A stretch of DNA of 21,281 nucleotides from Betaproteobacteria bacterium UBA6904 (GTDB lineage Bacteria; Pseudomonadota; Gammaproteobacteria; Burkholderiales; SG8-39). The notes under the pieces were generated by a model. That model saw only the letters and a program-made list of their open reading frames with translations, was not told the origin of the DNA and ran no database searches. The DNA lies in NCBI GenBank assembly GCA_002451175.1, contig DKBI01000049.1:11560-32840 (forward strand). Direction: 5' to 3'. Each line of letters starts with the position of its first letter. Position 1 is the stretch's first letter. Positions 12,394 through 20,245 of the stretch are shown piece by piece. Both the position numbers and the translations under genes were made by a program.

Positions 12394-14280
12394 GTGGCCG
12401 AGCGCAGCCAGTTCCGCCTCCTCGCCGAACGCCGCTTCGGCCCGTTCTTCGGCGTGCAGTTCCTCGGCGCGATGAACGACAACGTCTTCAAGCAGGGCCT
12501 GGTCATCCTGCTCGCGTACCAGACCGCCAGCTTCACGGCGATGTCCTCCGACACGCTGCAGAATCTGGCGCAGGCGCTGTTCGTGCTGCCGTTCTTCCTT
12601 TTTTCGGCGACCGCGGGTCAGATCGCCGACAAGTACGAGAAGTCGCGCCTCATCACGATCACCGTCAGCATCGAATTGGCCTGCATGGCGGTCGGCGCCG
12701 TCGGGCTGCTCACGCAGAATCTGCCGCTCCTGCTGATTGCGCTGTTCCTCGGCGGGGTGCAGTCCGCGCTCTTCGGGCCGGTGAAGTACGCGATCCTGCC
12801 GCAGCATCTCCAGGAGACCGAGATCGTCGGCGGCAACGGGCTGGTCGAGATGGGCACCTCGATCGCCATCCTCCTGGGCATGGTCTACGGCGGCTGGATG
12901 GTGACGCAGCCGGGGTGGGGCGTCGCCGGCGTGGCGCTGTCCACCCTGGCGTTCTCCGCCGCCGGCATCGCCCTCTCGCGGTGGATTCCGCGCGCGCCGG
13001 CGGCCGACCCGGGCCTTTCGATCAACTGGAACCCGATCACGGAGACCTGGCGCAACCTCCATTTCGCGCGCCAGAACCGGACCGTGTTCCTGTCCATCCT
13101 CGGCATCTCCTGGTTCTGGTTCTACGGCGCCATCTTCGTGACCCAGTTTCCCAACCTGTCGAAGAACATCCTGCAGGCCGATGCGCACGTGGTGACGCTC
13201 CTGCTGGTGGTGTTCTCCATCGGCATCGGTGCGGGGTCCCTGCTCTGCGAGCGGCTGTCCGGCCACAAGGTGGAGATCGGGCTCGTGCCCTTCGGCGCCA
13301 TCGGCCTGACGCTGTTCGGCATCGACCTGTGGTGGGCGACCGCCAGCCACATCGATCACGGTCCGGTGAGCCTCGGCGCGTTCGTGCGGGATCCGGGCCA
13401 CTGGCGCCTGCTCGCGGATCTGGGGCTGATCGGTCTGTTCGGCGGCTTCTACATCGTTCCGCTGTACGCGCTCATCCAGACGCGCAGCGAGCCGAGCCAC
13501 CGCTCGCGCATCATCGCCGGCAACAACATCCTCAACGCGGTTTTCATGGTGGCGGCGGCGGCGCTGGCGATCGTCCTCTTCGGCGCCGGCGTGACGATCC
13601 CCCAGCTGATCCTCGTCACCGCGCTGATGAATGCGGCGGTCGCGCTGTACATCTTCGGCCTCGTGCCGGAGTTCCTCATGCGCTTCATCGTCTGGATGCT
13701 CATCCATTCCGTGTACCGGCTGGAAAAGAGCGGGCAGGAGAACATTCCGGAGGAGGGCCCGGCGCTGGTCGTGTGCAACCACGTCAGCCTCGTCGATGCC
13801 CTGGTGATCGCCGCGGCGTGCCGGCGGCCGATCCGCTTCGTCATGGACCACCGCATCTTCAAGCTGCCGCTCATCTCGTTCGTGTTTCGCACCGGCAAGG
13901 CGATTCCGATCGCGCCGGCGAAGGAGGATCCGGCGATGATGGAGCGCGCGTTCGCCGAGGTGTCCGCCGCGCTGCGCGCCGGCGACCTCGTGGCGATCTT
14001 TCCCGAGGGGCGCCTGACCGGCACGGGCGAGATGGAGCCCTTCCGGCCCGGGGTGGCCCGCATCCTGCAAAGCGATCCGGTGCCCGTGGTGCCGATGGCG
14101 CTGCGCGGGCTGTGGGGGTCCTTCTTCTCGCGCAAGGACGGTGCGGCGATGAGCAAGCCCTGGCGGCTGCGGCCCTTCGCAAAGATCGGCCTCGCGGTGG
14201 GCGCCCCCGTGCCGGCGACCGCCGCGAGCCCGGACGCGTTGCAGGCGCAGGTCCAGGCCCTGCGCGGCGATTGGAGGTGA
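12394..14280 (+). CDS. MFS (LplT-like) transporter fused to a PlsC-type 1-acylglycerol-3-phosphate acyltransferase domain
   Basis: This 628-residue bifunctional membrane protein has two parts. Residues 1 to about 430 form a polytopic MFS domain opening with FFGVQFLGAMNDNVFKQGLV, the pattern of lysophospholipid transporters of the LplT type. Residues from about 440 form a cytoplasmic acyltransferase: NHVSLVDA holds the H(X4)D catalytic dyad (His463, Asp468), followed by FRTGKAIPIAP and the phosphate-binding FPEGR (536-540). LplT-Aas fusions normally continue with an AMP-binding acyl-ACP synthetase domain. It is absent here, as the protein ends about 90 residues after FPEG. The acyl donor must therefore be supplied ready-made. 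The start is GTG 12394 with GAGG eight bases upstream. The stop codon is part of the next gene's ribosome site. It probably acylates and moves a lipid across the inner membrane (inference). Confidence 0.9.
   Translation: MAERSQFRLLAERRFGPFFGVQFLGAMNDNVFKQGLVILLAYQTASFTAMSSDTLQNLAQALFVLPFFLFSATAGQIADKYEKSRLITITVSIELACMAVGAVGLLTQNLPLLLIALFLGGVQSALFGPVKYAILPQHLQETEIVGGNGLVEMGTSIAILLGMVYGGWMVTQPGWGVAGVALSTLAFSAAGIALSRWIPRAPAADPGLSINWNPITETWRNLHFARQNRTVFLSILGISWFWFYGAIFVTQFPNLSKNILQADAHVVTLLLVVFSIGIGAGSLLCERLSGHKVEIGLVPFGAIGLTLFGIDLWWATASHIDHGPVSLGAFVRDPGHWRLLADLGLIGLFGGFYIVPLYALIQTRSEPSHRSRIIAGNNILNAVFMVAAAALAIVLFGAGVTIPQLILVTALMNAAVALYIFGLVPEFLMRFIVWMLIHSVYRLEKSGQENIPEEGPALVVCNHVSLVDALVIAAACRRPIRFVMDHRIFKLPLISFVFRTGKAIPIAPAKEDPAMMERAFAEVSAALRAGDLVAIFPEGRLTGTGEMEPFRPGVARILQSDPVPVVPMALRGLWGSFFSRKDGAAMSKPWRLRPFAKIGLAVGAPVPATAASPDALQAQVQALRGDWR
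14273..14280 (+). promoter_or_regulatory. Full-consensus ribosome binding site overlapping a stop codon
   Basis: GGAGGTGA is a perfect complement to the 3' end of 16S rRNA, and its last three bases are the stop of the MFS-PlsC gene. It directs translation from ATG 14281 (short spacing) or ATG 14287 (spacing nine from GGAGG). Such a strong site suggests high, coupled expression of the downstream fusion enzyme. Confidence 0.75.
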
Positions 14281-15918
14281 ATGCCGATGACGCCGTATCG
14301 CATCAAGCTGGCCGAGACCGACGCCGAGCGCGAGCAGATTCACGCGCTCAACTACGCCACGTTCGTCGAGGAGATTCCGCAGCACGTCGCGAACGCGAGG
14401 CGCCGGCTGGTGGATCGTTTCGACGCCGAGAACACTTATGTCATCGGCGTCGATGCGTCGGGCACCGTGCTCGGCATGCTCGCTCTGCGCGCGCGCCGGC
14501 CGTTCTCGCTCGATCAAAAGCTCGCGAACCTGGACGACTACCTGCCGCCTCACGGATCGGCGTGCGAACTCCGGCTGCTCGCCGTGCGACCGGCATTGCG
14601 CGGCACGCGGCTGCTGCGTGATCTGCTGGCGTTCGCCGCCCGGCGCGCGGTGCAGGATGGGCACGACCTCGGCCTGATCTCGGGCACCACGCGTCAGCTC
14701 GACCTGTACGCGCACCTCGGTTGCGTGCCGTTCGGCCCGCTCGTGGGCGTCGAGGGCGCGCGCTACCAGCCGATGTATCTCACCCTGGAGGCCTTCGTCG
14801 CCCGTGGCGGCAAGGCGCTCGGACTCGGTGCGGGGGGCGTCGCGGCGCCCGTGCACAAGCCGGCGCAGTTTCTTCCGGGGCCCGTCATGCCGCATCCGGC
14901 GGTCCGCGAGTCCCTGAGACAGGCCGCGGTCTCTCATCGCGGACAGGATTTCCTCGAGCTTGCGGACCGCGCCCGGCGGCGCCTATGCGAGATGACGGCG
15001 GCGCAGGACGCTGCGCTGCTGCTCGGCTCCGGGACGCTGGCGAACGAGGTCGTGGCGCAGGCGCTCCGAGGGCTTGGCAGGCGCGGCGTCGTGCTCGCGA
15101 ACGGCGAGTTCGGCGAGCGCCTGATCGATCAGGCAGGCCGCGCAGGGCTGCAGTTCGAGCCGCTGAGCCGCCCCTGGGGCGAGCCGTTCCGCGAGGAGGA
15201 GATTCGCGCGGCGCTCCGTGCCACCGGTGCGGATTGGCTCTGGGCGGTGCATTGCGAGACCTCCACGGGCGTCGTCAACGACCTGGACATGCTCAAGCGC
15301 ATTGCTGCTACAGCGCGCTGCGCGCTCTGCGTCGACTGCATGAGCACGCTTGGCAACCTGCCATTCGACATGCGGGGCGTGCGCCTCGCGACGGCCTCCA
15401 GCGCCAAGGGCCTGGCGGCATATGCCGGCATCGGGATCGTGCTGCTTGGTGCGGCCGCGCCCGAGCCGGCGCCCTGCACGCCGAGCTACCTGGATCTTTC
15501 CGTGTGGCTTGCCCATCGCAGCGCGCCGTTCACGCATTCGTCCAACCTCATCGCCGCATTGTGCGCGGCTCTCGAGCATTGCGACGTCGGCCGGCAGCAC
15601 GCCCAGGCTCTGCGAGACACCCGGTGGCTGCGCGACGCGCTGCGCGCAAGCGGCATCGAGGTCCTTGCGCCAGACGCGTGCGCGAGTCCGGCGATTACGA
15701 CCCTTTGCGTGCCGCGCGACGTGCCGTCGCTCGCGCTGGCGACGGCCATGGAGGGCGCGGGCTACGAACTGAGTGCGCGCAGCCAATATCTCGTTCGGCG
15801 CAACTGGGTGCAGGTGGCACTGATGGGCGCGTACGATCGCGCTGCATTGCGCGCCTTGCCCGACGCCCTGCTGCAGGCGCTGGCGGCGTGCCGCGCGAGG
15901 CAGGACAGGGCGGCCTGA
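14281..15918 (+). CDS. GNAT acyltransferase (autoinducer-synthase/FeeM-like) fused to a class V PLP aminotransferase (PhnW/AGT-like)
   Basis: This 545-residue cytosolic fusion has two parts. Residues 1 to about 180 resemble GNAT N-acyltransferases of the autoinducer synthase, FeeM and OlsB type: IKLAETDAEREQIHALNYATF, then SACELRLLAVRPALRGTRLLRDLL, which is the acyl-donor core. From about 190 the protein is a fold-type I, class V aminotransferase: FLPGPVMPHPAVRESL, LLGSGTLANEV (PLP phosphate loop), HCETSTGVVN, VDCMSTLGNLPFD and SSAKGLAAYAG with Schiff-base Lys376. The order and spacing match 2-aminoethylphosphonate or alanine-glyoxylate transaminases. At the C-terminal position where PhnW has FRIGNIG, this protein has WVQVALMG, so the substrate-carboxylate Arg appears to be Gln511. 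The amino substrate may therefore be unusual. ATG 14287 is an equally plausible start. It abuts the MFS-PlsC gene with no gap, so joint lipid synthesis is likely (inference). Confidence 0.88.
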   Translation: MPMTPYRIKLAETDAEREQIHALNYATFVEEIPQHVANARRRLVDRFDAENTYVIGVDASGTVLGMLALRARRPFSLDQKLANLDDYLPPHGSACELRLLAVRPALRGTRLLRDLLAFAARRAVQDGHDLGLISGTTRQLDLYAHLGCVPFGPLVGVEGARYQPMYLTLEAFVARGGKALGLGAGGVAAPVHKPAQFLPGPVMPHPAVRESLRQAAVSHRGQDFLELADRARRRLCEMTAAQDAALLLGSGTLANEVVAQALRGLGRRGVVLANGEFGERLIDQAGRAGLQFEPLSRPWGEPFREEEIRAALRATGADWLWAVHCETSTGVVNDLDMLKRIAATARCALCVDCMSTLGNLPFDMRGVRLATASSAKGLAAYAGIGIVLLGAAAPEPAPCTPSYLDLSVWLAHRSAPFTHSSNLIAALCAALEHCDVGRQHAQALRDTRWLRDALRASGIEVLAPDACASPAITTLCVPRDVPSLALATAMEGAGYELSARSQYLVRRNWVQVALMGAYDRAALRALPDALLQALAACRARQDRAA

Positions 15919-15940
15919 CGGCCGCCGATGCCGGACCGAC

Positions 15941-15947
15941 AAGGAGG
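15941..15947 (+). promoter_or_regulatory. Ribosome binding site deciding the start of the DUF2339 gene
   Basis: AAGGAGG lies seven bases before ATG 15955. It lies downstream of the in-frame ATG at 15928 and only one base before ATG 15949. It therefore selects 15955, which also places the first membrane helix directly at the N-terminus. Confidence 0.75.
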
Positions 15948-15954
15948 AATGCGC

Positions 15955-18777
15955 ATGCCTTGGGTGCTGGGAATTCTCGGCTTCATCCTCGGTGCCGCGA
16001 TCGGCGAATTCTGGGGCGCGGTCGCCGGCTGCGTTGCGGGCGCATGGCTCGGGCGCTGGCTTCGCAGGCCGGCGCCGGGCGCGCGCGATGCGGGGACCGA
16101 GGCGCGCGCGGCGCGCTCCGCCACGGATCCGAATTCGCCCGACCTCCGGGATCCGGATCGCCTGCGGGAGCACGTCGTCTGGCTGACGCATCGCGTGACG
16201 CAGTTGGAGAACGCGCTGAAGCGCGGCTCGGGGTCGGGTGCCATCGAGCAACCGCCGGTTGCGGACATGATCGAGCCGGCGCGGGCGTCCGCCCAGGACG
16301 CGCGGCTGCCAGAGGCGAGCGCTTCAATCGCAGAGCCCCTTGCGGCGTCAGCGCCCGCGGCATCCGGGCAACCGCAACCCACCGCGGAAAAACCCGAGCC
16401 GATCGAGGAGCGGCCGGCGGCGCGCCCGGCGGGGGATCGCAGCGTCGAGTTGCACGGACCGAACTGGCTGTGGAACTGGTTCTTCGGCGGCAACGCGCTG
16501 GTGCGCGTCGGCGTGCTGGTCCTCTTCTTTGGCGTGGCGTTCCTCGTGCGCTACGCGGCCGAGCATGTCGACGTGCCGATCGAGATCCGGCTGGCGGGCA
16601 TCGCGTTCGGCGCCGTCGTCATGCTGCTCGTCGGCTGGCGGCTGCGGGATCGCGCGGGCGGCTACGGGCTCGTGCTGCAGGGCGGCGGCGTCGGCGTGCT
16701 GTATCTGGTCGTGTTCGGCGCCTTCCGCCTCTGGAAGCTGATGCCCGCCGAACTTGCGTTCGCGCTGCTCGTCGTGATCGCGTTCGCGTCGGCCGTGCTG
16801 GCGATCGTGCAGGATTCGCGCGCGCTCGCGATCACGGGCGTCACGGGCGGCTTCCTGGCGCCGCTGCTCGCCTCGACGGGCGCGGGCAGCCACGTCGCGC
16901 TGTTCAGCTATTACGTCGTGCTCGACCTCGGCGTGCTGTACGTCGCCCGGCACAAGGCCTGGCGGGCGCTCAACCTCCTCGGGTTCGCGTTCACGTTCGC
17001 CATCGGATCCTTCTGGGGGGCCACCTACTACCGGCCCGAGCATTTCGAGACCACGCAGCCGTTCCTGATCGTCTTCTTCCTGCTCTACGTGGCGATTGCG
17101 GTCCTCTACGCGTGGCGCCGGGCGCCGCGCCTGAACGCTTACGTCGATTCGGTACTCGTGTTCGGCACGCCGCTGGTCGTGTCGGCGCTGCAGCTCGAGC
17201 TCGTCGGGGAAATCGAATATGGCGCGGCGTGGAGCGCGGTCGCGCTGGGCGCGTTCTACTGCACGCTCGCCTACCTGCTCTGGCGCAGGCAGCGCGAGAC
17301 GCTGCAGCTGCTGGTGGAGTCCTTCCTCGCGCTCGGCATCGCCTTCGCGACGCTCGCGATCCCGTATGCCTTCGACGGGCGCTGGACCGCGGCCACCTGG
17401 GCGCTCGAGGGCGCCGCGGCGCTCTGGGTCGGCACGCGCCAGCGCCGGGTTCTCGCGCAGTATTTCGGCCTGCTGCTGCAGCCGGCGGCGGGCATCGCGT
17501 TTCTGGTGAGCGCGGCTCCGGTCGCGCCGACGCCGCTGCTCAACAGTGGATTCGTCGGCGGGCTGACGATCGCGTTGGCCGGCCTGCTCTGCGCCTGGCA
17601 ATTGCGCGCGCGGGAAGAGGAGTCGCCGGACTTCATGCGCCTGGCAGCCGCGACGCTCTTCGCGTGGGGCCTGATGTGGTGGCTCGGCACCGGCTGGGAG
17701 GAGGCGCGCCGGCACGCGTCGTACGGGGCGATACTGAGCGTGCAATTGGGCTACTCGACGCTGTCGTCGCTTGCGCTTCTCGCGCTCCGTCGTCGCCTCG
17801 ACTGGCGCATGGCGGCTTTCGGGGCGCTCGGGTTGCTCGCTGTCATGGTGATCTGGGCAAGCTTCTGGGCCGATCACCGCGCGCATCCCTTCGCCGGGTA
17901 CGGCTATCTCGCCTGGCCCGCGGCGTTCGCGGCGCTCTACGCGATCCTCGCGCAGGTCGAGGGCGATCTGCCCGCCCCACTTGCGCGTGCGAGCCACTGC
18001 GTCGTGCTGTGGCTGCTCGCCATCCTCGGCGGATGGGAATGCGCCTGGCAGGTGGACGCCGCGGTTGGCGAGGGGCGCATCTGGTCCGACATCGCGCGAC
18101 CGCTGGTGCCCGCAGCGCTCGCCGCGTGGGTGGCGACGCGCACCGAGCAGAGCCGCTGGCCCGTCGGCCCGCATCGGTCGCTCTATTTGACGACGGCGCT
18201 GCTTCCCGTGATCGCCGCCCTCTGGGCCTGGATCGTCTACATCAACGTCTCGAGCCGCGGCGACCCGCGGCCGCTCGCCTATGTGCCGCTGCTCAATCCG
18301 CTCGATCTGGCCGTGGGCCTGATCGTCGTGGTCTCGGCCGTCTGGTGGCGCGCGCTGCGCGGCGCCGAGCGCGGGCCCGCTACGGAGCGCGTGCTGGAGA
18401 GCGCGCCGATCCTGCTCGGCGCGACCGGATTCCTCTGGGCGAACGGCATCCTGCTGCGCACCCTGCACCACTGGGCCGCGGTGCCGTTCCGCTGGGAGGC
18501 GATGTGGCACTCGACGCTCGTGCAGACGGCCTTCTCGGTATTCTGGTCGGCCCTCGCGCTGATCGTGATGGTGCTGGCGAACCGCCGGCGCCTGCGCGTG
18601 CTCTGGATGTGCGGCGGCGCGCTGCTCGCCGTCGTGGTGGTGAAGCTGTTCCTGCTCGATCTGCAGACGATCGGCGGCGTCGAGCGCATCGTGTCCTTCC
18701 TCGGCGTCGGCGTGCTGCTGCTGTTGATCGGCTACCTGGCGCCGGTGCCGCCGCGGGACGCGAAGGAGGAAGGATGA
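15955..18777 (+). CDS. DUF2339 polytopic membrane protein
   Basis: This 940-residue integral membrane protein belongs to the DUF2339 family, whose function is unknown. Residues 1-35 form Gly/Ala-rich hydrophobic helices (MPWVLGILGFILGAAIGEF). A charged linker follows with a short predicted coiled coil (VWLTHRVTQLENALKRG, about 76-92) and a Pro/Ala/Glu-rich stretch. The family core begins at about 165 with GPNWLWNWFFGGNALVRVGV and LFFGVAFLVRYAAE, then GYGLVLQGGGVGVLYLVVF and SRALAITGVTGGFLAPLLAS. More than 20 further hydrophobic segments continue to the C-terminus. The start is set by AAGGAGG. Its stop overlaps the next ATG (ATGA). DUF2339 and DUF3999 genes are a recurrent pair in proteobacteria, so a two-protein envelope complex is likely. 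Here they follow a lipid-type enzyme pair after 36 bp, which suggests co-transcription. Confidence 0.9.
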   Translation: MPWVLGILGFILGAAIGEFWGAVAGCVAGAWLGRWLRRPAPGARDAGTEARAARSATDPNSPDLRDPDRLREHVVWLTHRVTQLENALKRGSGSGAIEQPPVADMIEPARASAQDARLPEASASIAEPLAASAPAASGQPQPTAEKPEPIEERPAARPAGDRSVELHGPNWLWNWFFGGNALVRVGVLVLFFGVAFLVRYAAEHVDVPIEIRLAGIAFGAVVMLLVGWRLRDRAGGYGLVLQGGGVGVLYLVVFGAFRLWKLMPAELAFALLVVIAFASAVLAIVQDSRALAITGVTGGFLAPLLASTGAGSHVALFSYYVVLDLGVLYVARHKAWRALNLLGFAFTFAIGSFWGATYYRPEHFETTQPFLIVFFLLYVAIAVLYAWRRAPRLNAYVDSVLVFGTPLVVSALQLELVGEIEYGAAWSAVALGAFYCTLAYLLWRRQRETLQLLVESFLALGIAFATLAIPYAFDGRWTAATWALEGAAALWVGTRQRRVLAQYFGLLLQPAAGIAFLVSAAPVAPTPLLNSGFVGGLTIALAGLLCAWQLRAREEESPDFMRLAAATLFAWGLMWWLGTGWEEARRHASYGAILSVQLGYSTLSSLALLALRRRLDWRMAAFGALGLLAVMVIWASFWADHRAHPFAGYGYLAWPAAFAALYAILAQVEGDLPAPLARASHCVVLWLLAILGGWECAWQVDAAVGEGRIWSDIARPLVPAALAAWVATRTEQSRWPVGPHRSLYLTTALLPVIAALWAWIVYINVSSRGDPRPLAYVPLLNPLDLAVGLIVVVSAVWWRALRGAERGPATERVLESAPILLGATGFLWANGILLRTLHHWAAVPFRWEAMWHSTLVQTAFSVFWSALALIVMVLANRRRLRVLWMCGGALLAVVVVKLFLLDLQTIGGVERIVSFLGVGVLLLLIGYLAPVPPRDAKEEG

Positions 18778-20183
18778 GCTGGCTCCTGAAGACCGTGCTG
18801 ATTCTTGCGCCGGCGTGCGCGCTGGCAGCGCCGGAAACGCTGCCCGATTTCCGTCACGCGGCGGACCTCGTCCTCGAGGGCCGCGGGGCGTTTCACGCGC
18901 TCGAGCTTCCCGAGGCGATCTACCGCGGGGCGGAGCGCAGCGACCTCGGCGATCTGCGCGTGCTGAATGGCGCCGGCGAGGTCGTGCCGCACGCGCTCTT
19001 GCGCGCGCCGGCGACGGAGCGCAAGCCCGGCGAGGCGGTCGCGCTGCCGATGTTCCCCATTGTCGGCCCGGCGGGGCGTCCCCTGGAGGAACTCGCCATG
19101 CGGGTAGAGCGCCGGCCCGACGGCACGCTGAGCGCCGTCGTCGCGCCGGGAGCGCGACGGGACGCGGGCCGTCGCCTGCTCGGTTACGTGATCGACGCGA
19201 CGGCCGTGGCGGTTCCGCTGCGCGAGCTGCGCTTCGCATGGCCCGACGTGGCCGAGGGCGAGACGCTCGATCTGCGGGTCGAGGCGAGCGATGATCTGCA
19301 ATCGTGGCGCGGCGTCGGATCCGGCAAGCTCGTCGTCTTGCGCCAGGGCGAACTGCTGCTCGAGCGGCGTGGCGTCGAAATCACGCCATCGAAGGCGAAG
19401 TACCTGCGCGTCACGTGGCGCGCGGCGCGGGAGGATCTCGCCTTCCAGCGCGTGACCGCAGTGCAGGTCGATGCGGTCGCGGACGCCGCCCGTGCGTGGC
19501 ATCGCGCTGCCGGTGCGCCGGGCGAGAAGCCCGGCGAATTCGTGTTTGCGCTGCCGCCCGCGCTGCTCGTGGACCGGGTGCGCGTGGAGCTGCCGCAGGA
19601 GAATGCGCTTGCCGGCGCCTCGATTCTCCTGCAGGACCGCCCCGGCGGCCCCGCGCGCGTCCTCGTCTCGACGGTGCTCTATCGGCTGCAGCACCAGGGC
19701 GAAGCGCTGGTCAACCCGGACCTGGACGTGGCGCCGACCGCAGCGCGGCGCTGGGTGCTGCGCGTGGACACGCGCGGCGGCGGTCTCGGCAGCGGCGTGC
19801 CGGTACTCGTCGCGGGCTACCGGCCGCACCGGCTCGTGTTCGTTGCGCGCGGCGAGGGGCCGTTCCGCGTGGCGTTCGGCGACGCCCAGGCGCAGCCGAC
19901 CGCGATGCCCGTCGAGACGCTGGTGCCCGGCTACGCGGTGGACAGGCCGCTGCCGGCACTGCGCGCGCAGCTCGGGCCGATCACGACGCGCGAGCGACCG
20001 GCCCCCGGCACGCTCGAGTCGCTGCGCGCATACGTCGCGCGCATGGACGCGCGCAAACTCTGGCTCTGGGGCGCGTTGCTGCTCGCGGTGCTGGTGATCG
20101 TCGGCATGGGATGGCGGCTCGCGCGGCAGCTTCCGAGGCCCGGGGAGCGGCGGGAGTCCCCTCCGCCTTACGAGAACCGCTGA
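18774..20183 (+). CDS. DUF3999 family exported, membrane-anchored protein
   Basis: This 469-residue protein has a Sec signal peptide (MSWLLKTVLILAPACALA, cleavage near residues 18-19). A long beta-rich periplasmic region follows, and one C-terminal membrane helix (about 429-449, LWLWGALLLAVLVIVGMGW) precedes a short basic cytoplasmic tail. Family features include AIYRGAERSDLGDLRVLNGAGEVVPHAL early on, LRVEASDDLQSWRGVGSGKL in the middle, and a late RLVFVARGEGPFRVAFGDA segment. The middle part resembles carbohydrate-binding, discoidin-like beta sandwiches, but this is a loose impression. The ATG overlaps the DUF2339 stop in ATGA, and GGAGG lies just upstream. The function is unknown; obligatory pairing with DUF2339 suggests a periplasmic partner subunit. 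No catalytic motif is visible. Confidence 0.88.
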   Translation: MSWLLKTVLILAPACALAAPETLPDFRHAADLVLEGRGAFHALELPEAIYRGAERSDLGDLRVLNGAGEVVPHALLRAPATERKPGEAVALPMFPIVGPAGRPLEELAMRVERRPDGTLSAVVAPGARRDAGRRLLGYVIDATAVAVPLRELRFAWPDVAEGETLDLRVEASDDLQSWRGVGSGKLVVLRQGELLLERRGVEITPSKAKYLRVTWRAAREDLAFQRVTAVQVDAVADAARAWHRAAGAPGEKPGEFVFALPPALLVDRVRVELPQENALAGASILLQDRPGGPARVLVSTVLYRLQHQGEALVNPDLDVAPTAARRWVLRVDTRGGGLGSGVPVLVAGYRPHRLVFVARGEGPFRVAFGDAQAQPTAMPVETLVPGYAVDRPLPALRAQLGPITTRERPAPGTLESLRAYVARMDARKLWLWGALLLAVLVIVGMGWRLARQLPRPGERRESPPPYENR

Positions 20184-20208
20184 GCGCCGCGCCCGCGAGG
20201 CGTGCCGC

Positions 20209-20214
20209 TATACT
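20209..20214 (+). promoter_or_regulatory. Candidate -10 element for the zinc alcohol dehydrogenase gene
   Basis: TATACT (one mismatch to consensus), within GCTATACT, lies 31 bp before the ATG at 20246. It would give a leader of about 25 bases containing the GGAG ribosome site at 20236-20239. No good -35 is seen. It suggests the dehydrogenase is transcribed separately from the DUF2339-DUF3999 genes. Confidence 0.45.
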
Positions 20215-20245
20215 CGAACCACTCGAATCCTCATCGGAGCGTCGC

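Noticed and set aside
12064..14937. A 957-codon minus-strand open frame opposite the arsR, MFS-PlsC and GNAT genes
   Set aside because: Its product is low in hydrophobic residues and full of Arg, His, Gln and Glu, with no domain pattern. The plus-strand proteins have clear motifs, membrane helices and ribosome sites.
15928..15954. ATG 15928 as start of the DUF2339 gene
   Set aside because: The AAGGAGG ribosome site lies downstream of it and is correctly spaced for ATG 15955.
16348..19239. A 963-codon minus-strand open frame opposite the DUF2339 gene
   Set aside because: It has the same antisense composition signature and no motif. The plus-strand gene matches a known family over its full length.
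14721..20183. An open plus-strand frame of about 1,820 codons
   Set aside because: Only the last 469 codons (from 18774) are a real gene. The rest is an out-of-frame shadow of the GNAT-aminotransferase and DUF2339 genes, rich in Arg, Ala and Gly as expected from GC-rich codon use.
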